Made by a program: the position numbers and the translations under genes
The notes under the pieces: model-generated
The model's input: the letters and a program-made list of their open reading frames with translations, nothing else
Told to the model about the DNA's origin: nothing
Databases searched by the model: none
Assembly: GCF_038595055.1 (NCBI RefSeq)
Contig: NZ_CP152002.1
Coordinates: 5,128,501-5,192,500 of the forward strand
Direction: 5' to 3'
DNA length: 64,000 bases
DNA from: Paenibacillus sp. FSL R7-0345
GTDB lineage: Bacteria; Bacillota; Bacilli; Paenibacillales; Paenibacillaceae
Part shown: positions 58,205 through 64,000 of the stretch, piece by piece
How positions within the stretch are numbered: the stretch's first letter is position 1
How the letters are laid out: each line of letters begins with the position of its first letter

Positions 58205-58240
58205 CTAATTATTTTCATAATAATGGTTTAAAAGCTTGCT

Positions 58241-58900
58241 TTAGTTTGCGGAATTACCCGTTCCGGTTCCAGTAACTATCGGGGTTCCGCCAGCATTCCC
58301 GCTGTCTGTATCTGCTGCAGCATCCGCATCTGCTTCTGTACTCACCACGGTTCCGGGAACAGTCCCCAGCTCCGTCTCAGCCTCGCTGTCCTCTTCAAGC
58401 AGTCCTACAGCGACTCTGGCCTGATTCACTTTGGAGATTCCATACAGCATCGCTACATCCGCCTGCTGATTCATGGCGTTGAACTCGTCTGCAGTAACCT
58501 CCGGGGATGCCGCGCTTTGCGAGGCCTGTTCTTTAATGGAATAGGCACTCTGGAATGCAATGGCAGCGTCTCTCAGCAGGGTCTCAACGTTTTCCGGCAG
58601 ACTCTTGGAAATTTTCACATCATTGACCTGGTCAGCAATATCAGATGCCGTATCCTGGAAAGAATCAAGTGCTTTTTCAAGCTCCTTGTCCGTGGCAGCT
58701 CCTGTCGAATAAGAAGTCAGCGTTGTGTTAAAGTTCTCCAATGAGCTTTTGCCCATTTCGTCAAACTTCGTCATTTCATTGTAGAAATTCTGTACAGTCT
58801 CCTGTACCTCCTCCTCAGAAGCAGGTGCAGAGCTGTTATTGCTGCAGGCACTAAGGATCATTACCATTAAAAGTAAAGTTGTCAATAAGGCTTTTTTCAT
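58241..58900 (-). CDS. Hypothetical lipoprotein with helical domain and Ala/Asp/Thr-rich tail
   Basis: 219 residues from ATG 58900 (GGAGGG upstream, ATTTGAGACG spacer). Signal peptide MKKALLTTLLLMVMILSAC has lipobox LSAC. The mature protein is mostly helical (VQETVQNFYNEMTKF ... ALDSFQDTASDIADQVNDV), ending in a disordered, acidic tail DADAAADTDSGNAGG. No enzymatic motif. It looks like an extracellular stalk or coiled-coil binder, function unknown. Confidence 0.7.
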   Translation of the reverse strand: MKKALLTTLLLMVMILSACSNNSSAPASEEEVQETVQNFYNEMTKFDEMGKSSLENFNTTLTSYSTGAATDKELEKALDSFQDTASDIADQVNDVKISKSLPENVETLLRDAAIAFQSAYSIKEQASQSAASPEVTADEFNAMNQQADVAMLYGISKVNQARVAVGLLEEDSEAETELGTVPGTVVSTEADADAAADTDSGNAGGTPIVTGTGTGNSAN

Positions 58901-59013
58901 CGTCTCAAATCCCTCCACTTAACAGAATAATGGCGGGTTTTGTAAAGCGCAAATGAAATTAATGTAAAAAAAGCTCGAAAACTCCATATTTCAAATTTAA
59001 AGCGTCTTCATCG

Positions 59014-59046
59014 CAAAAAGATCTCCAAAAATTTGGAGATCTTCTG
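59014..59046 (-). terminator. Terminator after the GH26 gene
   Basis: AAGATCTCCAAA (59018-59029) and TTTGGAGATCTT (59032-59043) form a perfect 12-bp stem with a two-base loop, followed on the minus strand by TTTGCG. Confidence 0.8.
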
Positions 59047-59059
59047 CAAATATACCTCT

Positions 59060-60535
59060 TCAGGCAAGCACATAAGCTGTAGCTGGAATAACCGCCCTGG
59101 GCTGGCTGTGGCTCTCCCACATCAGGATGGCTTTGGCATCCCCCTGGTTTTCATAATACTCGACCTTCAGCTCATGCAGCTTGCCCTGGATCAGCTGAAC
59201 ACTGCCTGTGCGCTCGGTGCCGCTCTGCTTCATCCAGCTGTCAATCACGAGCACTCCGTCGACCCACACCCGTATGCCGTCATCCGAATAGGTATAGAGA
59301 TTATAGGTCTCACTGAAATCGGGTTTCAGTTTACCGGTCCACCTTACCGCGAAGAAATCGGCATTGATTAACGGGTCCGGGCTTGCTTGTCTCCATGAAA
59401 AATTGATGGTAGAATCCGTCCGGACCAATGCCGGGGCTCCGCTCAGTGCGATGTTATTGAAATACTCCCCTTTAATGCCTGGAGGATGCGCCTGCTCTCC
59501 TGCAGCAATCAAAGCTATATACTCATCCCTGGTAATAACGAAGCCGTCATTCATAAAAGATTTGATTGCAGCCTCGGTGTTCTGCTCATACAGCAGCTTG
59601 GCCCAGGTCAGCTGGTAGGACCACTTGTTCTGCGACTTCGCCAAGTCTGCCGCGGAAGGCAGCTTACCGTTCTCACCGACAGCGATCAGCTTGCCCCGTC
59701 CAAGATCCCACAGCGCATCGTGATGACTGGCTTTATAATCCCCGTCGTAAATGTCCAGGGCCAGCACATCCGCTCTGCCGGCGCCGGGATAGTATTTGGC
59801 AGGCTCATCGCTCCACTGGTTCTTGGCATTGGGGCTCCATACCCACAGCAGATTGTGCAGATTATGATAGACGGTGTAACGCTCGAACATCAGGTTCCAC
59901 AGCTCCAGGAAACGGCTTTTCTGCCCCCACCAGAACCAGCCTCCGTTCATCTCATGATACGGTCTCCAGAGGACGGGAACGCCGGCGTCATTCAGTTTTT
60001 TCAGGGTAAGTGCCGTTTTGTCGAGATCAGCCAGCAGGGCTGTGTATTGGGTTGTACCTGGCGTTATATATTTGGCAAAATCAGCTTCGCTGAGGTTCAT
60101 CGAGACATTTGACCAGGCCGGAGCTGTCCCCGGCAGATTGGCATGATAACTCATGGTCACTATTCCACCGGCCTTATGCCAGCGGATGGCACTGTCTGTC
60201 ACCCACTGACGCTGGTTCGCTATCAGAGCTTCAGTCTGGTTGCCGATTGCACCAAGCTCGTAGCCGTGCAGTCCGGCATATTGACCGCTTGTAGCTTTAA
60301 GCTTGTTGCTGAACTCATCCGCACTTTCCAGATAATCATGTATCCCGCTGATGATTCCTTTGCCTTGCAGTGAATATAGATTGTTCAGCAGTTTCAGCGC
60401 CGGAGCTGCCAGCTTCTCATCTGCCGGAGCCCGCAGCAGGGCGCGGAAGGCAGTCTGCCACGCTGCATCATTTACCAGCCGGGATGCCGAATCGAGCAGA
60501 TCCCGGAGTATGCGCTGTTCCATTTGTTCCACCAT
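59060..60535 (-). CDS. GH26 beta-mannanase-like enzyme with PA14 domain
   Basis: A 491-residue protein. Residues about 45-360 form a GH26 barrel: ISGIHDYLES, acid/base Glu in WRPYHEMNGGWFWWGQ and nucleophile Glu in IAVGENGKLPS. Residues about 365-485 form a PA14 beta-barrel (GIKGEYFNNIALSG ... YTYSDDGIRVWVDGVLVIDS), a carbohydrate-binding module. It would cleave beta-1,4-mannan or glucomannan. No signal peptide is visible, odd for a mannanase with a binding module. ATG 60535 or ATG 60523 is possible; GGATGGTGG lies close to the latter. Confidence 0.82.
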   Translation of the reverse strand: MVEQMEQRILRDLLDSASRLVNDAAWQTAFRALLRAPADEKLAAPALKLLNNLYSLQGKGIISGIHDYLESADEFSNKLKATSGQYAGLHGYELGAIGNQTEALIANQRQWVTDSAIRWHKAGGIVTMSYHANLPGTAPAWSNVSMNLSEADFAKYITPGTTQYTALLADLDKTALTLKKLNDAGVPVLWRPYHEMNGGWFWWGQKSRFLELWNLMFERYTVYHNLHNLLWVWSPNAKNQWSDEPAKYYPGAGRADVLALDIYDGDYKASHHDALWDLGRGKLIAVGENGKLPSAADLAKSQNKWSYQLTWAKLLYEQNTEAAIKSFMNDGFVITRDEYIALIAAGEQAHPPGIKGEYFNNIALSGAPALVRTDSTINFSWRQASPDPLINADFFAVRWTGKLKPDFSETYNLYTYSDDGIRVWVDGVLVIDSWMKQSGTERTGSVQLIQGKLHELKVEYYENQGDAKAILMWESHSQPRAVIPATAYVLA

Positions 60536-60660
60536 CCTTTTTTTGTACCATTGTATGGGTACAACCGGTACAGGGAAGCGGCGGATGGCAGGTAAACAGA
60601 GATAATATTAAAATTTTTAATGAACTTTTAAGGGTTATCTATGTATGTAAATAAAAAGAA

Positions 60661-61080
60661 TTACTGGCGGGAGTATCGCATTGGCAGCAGATTCAGAATA
60701 TCCGCTTTCTCCAGATTCTCTTCCCCGGGAACGATCACCCTGCAGTCTTTTCCATAATCGGCGATCAGCTCACGGCACATTCCGCAGGGCGACACTACTT
60801 TGATCTCTCTGTCTTCACTGTCCGGGTCTGGGTGCCTTACGGCAACAATGGTATCAAAATCCTTATAGCCTTCTGAAATGGCTTTGCCGATAACCATGGC
60901 CTCTGCACAAAGGGTCACCCGCGAAAGACTTGCTTCCAGGTGCACCGCCGTAAAAATCTCTCCCGTCTTCGTGCGCAGCGCCGCACCGACATGGTGTCTT
61001 TCCCACTCATACCGCTTTTTGATTATCTCCTGGGCAGCGGCAACAAGTGTTTCATCTTCAATTGAAATTTTAGCGCTCAT
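60661..61080 (-). CDS. Cytidine deaminase-like protein (blasticidin-S deaminase type)
   Basis: 139 residues with the zinc site of the cytidine deaminase fold: catalytic Glu and zinc Cys in TLCAEAMVIGKAI and the paired Cys in SPCGMCRELIAD. The spacing and short length fit blasticidin-S-type or free-base/nucleoside deaminases more than the 135-residue Cdd of Bacillus; substrate not resolved. ATG 61080 follows AGGAGGATC. It is a lone gene, divergent from the nuclease at 61221. Confidence 0.75.
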   Translation of the reverse strand: MSAKISIEDETLVAAAQEIIKKRYEWERHHVGAALRTKTGEIFTAVHLEASLSRVTLCAEAMVIGKAISEGYKDFDTIVAVRHPDPDSEDREIKVVSPCGMCRELIADYGKDCRVIVPGEENLEKADILNLLPMRYSRQ

Positions 61081-61220
61081 CTGATCCTCCTCCTTATCAT
61101 TCCGGACATAATCTGCGTTTCAAGTCTATTTTTCATAATTTAGTATACTAAAATCTGCTAATTGTAAGCTATACTGATTAGACCAAAGCAACAAGATCCC
61201 AACATCATCAGGAGGAGCAA

Positions 61221-61658
61221 GTGAAAAAACAGAAAATCATCCCCAGTCTTATTATCGTTGTTCTGCTGGCCTTGGCAGCCTACTTGTTTGAAGAGAACGG
61301 CCCGTCCGTAACAACGCCGTCCACCGGAGATGCCGAGGTAGTGCAGCTGGTCTTCCCCTCAGACCGTTATCCTGAAACAGCGGAGCACATCCAGGACGCG
61401 ATCCGGAACGGCGAGTCAGCGGTCTGTACGATCAGCCGTGAGGATGCGGAGGAGAACCGCAAGGAATCGCTCAAAGGGGTGCCCACCAAAAAAGGCTATG
61501 ACCGCGATGAGTGGCCGATGGCTATGTGTGCTGAAGGCGGTGCCGGAGCTGATATTGAATACATAACCCCAAGCGACAACCGCGGTGCAGGCAGCTGGGT
61601 AGGCAACCAGCTTGAAGGCTATGCCGACGGAACACGGGTAGAGTTTATGTTCAAATAA
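61221..61658 (+). CDS. NucA/NucB-type secreted deoxyribonuclease
   Basis: A 145-residue protein with an N-terminal membrane anchor/signal (IIPSLIIVVLLALAAYLF) and a NucB-type nuclease core: FPSDRYPETAEHIQDAI, KGYDRDEWPMAMCAEGG (the Asp/Glu of the D-R-D-E-W-P motif are catalytic) and EYITPSDNRGAGSWVGNQL. It cleaves extracellular DNA, in Bacillus during sporulation or competence. GTG 61221 is preceded by AGGAGG. It is followed by a small protein gene on the other strand and stands alone. Confidence 0.85.
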   Translation: MKKQKIIPSLIIVVLLALAAYLFEENGPSVTTPSTGDAEVVQLVFPSDRYPETAEHIQDAIRNGESAVCTISREDAEENRKESLKGVPTKKGYDRDEWPMAMCAEGGAGADIEYITPSDNRGAGSWVGNQLEGYADGTRVEFMFK

Positions 61659-61723
61659 GCGGGAACAGCAGGCAGCCCCGTCCGGGCTTTTACCTGACGG
61701 AGCTGCTGCTGCCAAGAACGATT

Positions 61724-61882
61724 TTAGAATAGACAGGCTTTTGTGATAATAACCAGCAAAATGAACAGTACCAGAATGGCATTTGTCGAAGTCATCCAGG
61801 GGTTTACAACCGGAACCACAGGAGGCCCTTGATTCACTCCGCCAACATTGTTTCCGCAACCGCAACCGTATTCTGCACCCAT
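61724..61882 (-). CDS. Small YjcZ-like protein (sporulation-associated family)
   Basis: 52 residues from ATG 61882 (GGGAGGAATATAAA upstream): MGAEYGCGCGNNVGG, a Pro-rich linker (QGPPVVPVVNP) and a C-terminal membrane span AILVLFILLVIITKACLF. The Cys/Gly start and single hydrophobic end recall YjcZ/YizD-type small proteins of Bacillota. Role unknown; suggested link is to spores or the envelope. Confidence 0.65.
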   Translation of the reverse strand: MGAEYGCGCGNNVGGVNQGPPVVPVVNPWMTSTNAILVLFILLVIITKACLF

Positions 61883-62065
61883 TTTATATTCCTCCCTGTA
61901 ATGTTTATGCCTACAGCACAGAATATGAAGCAGCCAGCCCGGCAGTCTGGGCCAATCGGCAAACAGTTCTGTTCGCCTAATGAAATCTAATGAATGAACT
62001 CTTTTAAGTCGATATACATAAGGAGTGCCGGCTATACTTAAATTTCAACAAACAGGAGGTACGAA

Positions 62066-62242
62066 ATGGACATTGCCGCCTTATCCACTGTCATGAGCCA
62101 GGCGTCCCTGAAGCAGGCTGCCGGACTCCAGGTCATGAGCATTGCCAAAGATACAGCTGTAATGCAGGCCCAGAATATGGCCCTGATGCTCCAGCAGAGC
62201 CCGCATCCGAATCTTGGAAAAACACTTGATATTCAGGTTTAA
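62066..62242 (+). CDS. YjfB family protein
   Basis: 58 residues from ATG 62066 (ACAGGAGG upstream): MDIAALSTVMSQASLKQAAG, continuing VMSIAKDTAVMQAQ and ending HPNLGKTLDIQV. The pattern MDIAALS...QAS...LG..IDI matches the YjfB family of short Bacillota proteins, whose function is not established. It stands alone with its own ribosome site. Confidence 0.75.
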   Translation: MDIAALSTVMSQASLKQAAGLQVMSIAKDTAVMQAQNMALMLQQSPHPNLGKTLDIQV

Positions 62243-62293
62243 TTGTTTTATTCTTAAATACATAAGAACGCCAGTTCCGGTCTGCTACCGGAA

Positions 62294-62322
62294 ATCCTTC
62301 GCCCTCCGGGCTTTTCTTTTAC
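62294..62322 (+). terminator. Weak terminator-like hairpin
   Basis: GCCC and GGGC with a three-base loop, followed by TTTTCTTTT, about 60-80 bp after the YjfB gene. The short stem makes this a low-confidence call. Confidence 0.35.
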
Positions 62323-62362
62323 CCATAAATACGAACATACGATCTTATTTAGAGGTGATAAT

Positions 62363-62905
62363 ATGCAATCTTACTACCAAATGACTGCCCTTGAGAGCTG
62401 GACCGAAGATCTGTACCAGCGTCTGCAGGTAAGAAAACCAGCCGATATTTCCATTTCCTACATAGCTGAACGCCTGAACATCTGGGTTCACTACCTGGAT
62501 GTGCGCAGCAAGAGCGTTGAAGCCTCTGCCGGCATGTACACCATGTTCCTGGACAACCGCCTTCCGCCGGAGCTGCAGCGCCTGGAATTCCTTCATGAGC
62601 TCTGCCATCTGCTCCGCCATGCCGGCAACCGTATTCTGATGCCCGGACATTTCACACAGGCGCAGCAGGATGAATCCGAGCGCTTCATTCTCTACGCTGC
62701 TATGCCCTATTCCATGATCTCTGCCAGACCTTTGCCGGAACTGCGCGAGGATGCCGTCTATCATCTGGCCACTACCTTTCAGGTGCCCGAAGAGCTGGCT
62801 TTGCAGCGGATTGACCAGATTCAGCGCCGGGTATTCCAGGGTCAGCTGATGGCTGTGATGGAACGGAGCGAGGAGAGAAAATTCATCCAGCGACATATTC
62901 GTTAA
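62363..62905 (+). CDS. ImmA/IrrE-family metallopeptidase
   Basis: A 180-residue protein with the zinc motif HELCH in LEFLHELCHLLRHAG and the downstream LPELREDAVYHLATTFQVPE region of ImmA/IrrE peptidases. In phages and mobile elements ImmA cleaves a cognate repressor; chromosomal ones act in stress signalling. No neighbouring Xre repressor is visible, so the target is unknown. ATG 62363 follows AGAGGTGATA. Confidence 0.82.
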   Translation: MQSYYQMTALESWTEDLYQRLQVRKPADISISYIAERLNIWVHYLDVRSKSVEASAGMYTMFLDNRLPPELQRLEFLHELCHLLRHAGNRILMPGHFTQAQQDESERFILYAAMPYSMISARPLPELREDAVYHLATTFQVPEELALQRIDQIQRRVFQGQLMAVMERSEERKFIQRHIR

Positions 62906-62950
62906 CTTCCGCGGGGACAATATCTTCATAAGTCCTTGAGGGGGAGCGAT

Positions 62951-63109
62951 ATGGAAGCTATTCAAGTCATCCGGCTATTACTGTCCCATCCGGATTACAG
63001 TGTGGATGCAGTTCATCCGGAGATACCGGATTTTGTCGGCATTGCGGCGATTGAAGTCGATCACGAAACCCAGACCTTCTCAATTCTGCTGCAGGAACCG
63101 GAAGGATGA
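62951..63109 (+). CDS. Small hypothetical protein
   Basis: 52 codons from ATG 62951 (GGGGGAGCGAT upstream) to TGA 63109, 45 bp after the ImmA-type gene and so probably co-transcribed. MEAIQVIRLLLSHPDYSVDA then TQTFSILLQEPEG: mixed alpha/beta with no known domain. Confidence 0.5.
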   Translation: MEAIQVIRLLLSHPDYSVDAVHPEIPDFVGIAAIEVDHETQTFSILLQEPEG

Positions 63110-63126
63110 ACTGCCTGGCCGGCTCC

Positions 63127-63160
63127 AAAAAAATGACCCCGCCGGCGTCAGGCAGGGTCC
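63127..63160 (-). terminator. Terminator downstream of the ComB gene
   Basis: GACCC (63135-63139) and GGGTC (63155-63159) with internal GCC/GGC pairing. On the minus strand it is followed by ATTTTTTT. It lies about 90 bp after the ComB stop. Confidence 0.6.
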
Positions 63161-63246
63161 AAATCTATGAATAAGAGGGGTATGTGAATACTTTACAGCG
63201 GTTAGCTTAATTCAGTATGAAATCCAGCTGAAGTCCGGCTGAAATG

Positions 63247-63999
63247 TTATCTTTTCTGTGCCAGGCGTAGTCCATTAACAAACCGGTTATCCTTCAGCAC
63301 CGGCACGGCATAGCTGATATCCATCTGGCAGCAGTAGGTCACGTCCGCCTCGAACCCCCGTTCACGCAGTTCACGGCCGCTGGACGACTCCCAGATCAGC
63401 TCCCCGATCCGTTGCCCGGAGGATTGCAGCGCGCCAATGCAGATCTGGGCTTCCGGTGACCTGCTCCCGGACAGCCTGGAAAGAATCAGGCCGGCCCCCA
63501 GGTAATCTTCAATGCCGGGGCGCAGGTTATTCTCAGCCCCGATGGCATCCGGCCACTTCTCACCGCAGGGGACTACTGTGACAGCCCTCCCAAGCTCAAG
63601 CTTCATCTTGTTTGCAGTATCGGCAACAGCTGAGACATTCAGCAGACTGCCGATCAGCAGTGCAGGCGCTTGTGCGGCAATCCTTGTGCAGGCTGCACCG
63701 TTCAATGTGCACAGAATAAAGTTACGGTCGTAATCAGCGGAACTGAAGGTCAGTGGAGACATGGAATGGCCCCCTGCCCTTACCGCCTCGGCCCGTCCGC
63801 GGATAATGTCCGCTCCAAGCTCCTTGGCATACGCCTTCACCTGATCATTGACCGGCGGCGCATGGGTATAGATGTTGGCCTTATGCTGAACCGCTGTTAC
63901 CACGGTGGACGAGAAGCTCAGTACATCGACGAATATGACGATGTCTCCGCGTTCTGCTGCAGCTCTCGCCCCTCTTTGGCCCCAGTCCAGTTTAAGGTC
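63247..63999 (-). CDS. comB: 2-phosphosulfolactate phosphatase family (ComB), N-terminus outside window
   Basis: The frame is open from the right edge and ends at 63247. It covers about 250 residues, e.g. DLKLDWGQRGARAAAERGDI, VIFVDVLSFSSTVVTAV, GGHSMSPLTFSSADYDRNFI and LNGAACTRIAAQAPALLIGS. This is the ComB family, which removes phosphate from 2-phosphosulfolactate in coenzyme M biosynthesis of archaea; the bacterial homologues have an unknown or sulfolactate-related role. The true N-terminus lies just beyond the window. It is followed by a terminator and is likely a single transcript. Confidence 0.75.
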   Translation of the reverse strand, partial: DLKLDWGQRGARAAAERGDIVIFVDVLSFSSTVVTAVQHKANIYTHAPPVNDQVKAYAKELGADIIRGRAEAVRAGGHSMSPLTFSSADYDRNFILCTLNGAACTRIAAQAPALLIGSLLNVSAVADTANKMKLELGRAVTVVPCGEKWPDAIGAENNLRPGIEDYLGAGLILSRLSGSRSPEAQICIGALQSSGQRIGELIWESSSGRELRERGFEADVTYCCQMDISYAVPVLKDNRFVNGLRLAQKR

Positions 64000-64000
64000 A

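Overview
The window reads as a chromosomal segment of a Paenibacillus-like, spore-forming Bacillota. The supports are LplB/YtcP/lipoprotein ABC sugar importers without their own ATPase, YesM/YesN-type two-component pairs, many plant-polysaccharide hydrolases, an S-layer-anchored enzyme, NucB and YjcZ/YjfB-type small proteins, strong AGGAGG ribosome sites and moderate GC. No rRNA, prophage, insertion sequence or CRISPR array was seen. There is one tRNA, tRNA-Leu(UAA).

Layout. 1-1.8 kb: end of a MarR regulator and a DHA2 drug exporter. 1.8-9.1 kb: an AraC regulator, a divergent ABC sugar importer and a convergent esterase/GH43 pair. Matching 21-bp direct-repeat sites abut the -35 of both the importer and the GH43 promoter, suggesting one regulon for xylan or arabinoxylan fragments. 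9.1-16.3 kb: YesN/YesM pair plus importer. 16.5-23.6 kb: a second importer plus YesM/YesN pair, whose YesN appears to start with ATT. 23.7-35.2 kb: a hemicellulose/cellobiose block with a GH10 remnant, GH51, GH5, AraC, a GH38 remnant, a nucleoside deaminase, GH3, a lone PTS EIIC and a frameshifted AraC-GH39 fusion. 35.3-39.1 kb: a redox cluster (F420-dependent-type oxidoreductase, MarR, nitroreductase, nitronate monooxygenase, HxlR) sharing a palindromic TTAGCnnRCTAA box. 39.3-54.7 kb: a fructan locus made of a LacI repressor with four operators, an ABC importer, a fructokinase-GH32 fusion, a LamG-GH32 enzyme and a 1.9 kaa secreted GH32 with SLH domains. 54.7-64 kb: tRNA-Leu, a 5 x 51-bp tandem hairpin repeat and housekeeping or small genes (WGxxGxxG protein, M15 peptidase, YolD-like, lipoprotein, GH26-PA14, cytidine deaminase, NucB, YjcZ, YjfB, ImmA-type protease, ComB).

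Working model. Secreted or wall-bound hydrolases cut hemicellulose and fructan. Importers energised by a shared MsmX-like ATPase (not in this window) bring oligosaccharides in, and cytosolic hydrolases finish the breakdown. In the fructan locus the cytosolic GH32 and the fructokinase are one polypeptide, so released fructose could be phosphorylated at once. The most notable points are the PfkB-GH32 fusion, the Glu-for-Asp change in the GH32 nucleophile motif of two neighbours, the two probable ATT starts, the shared AraC operators, the MarR box regulon and the 51-bp repeat array.
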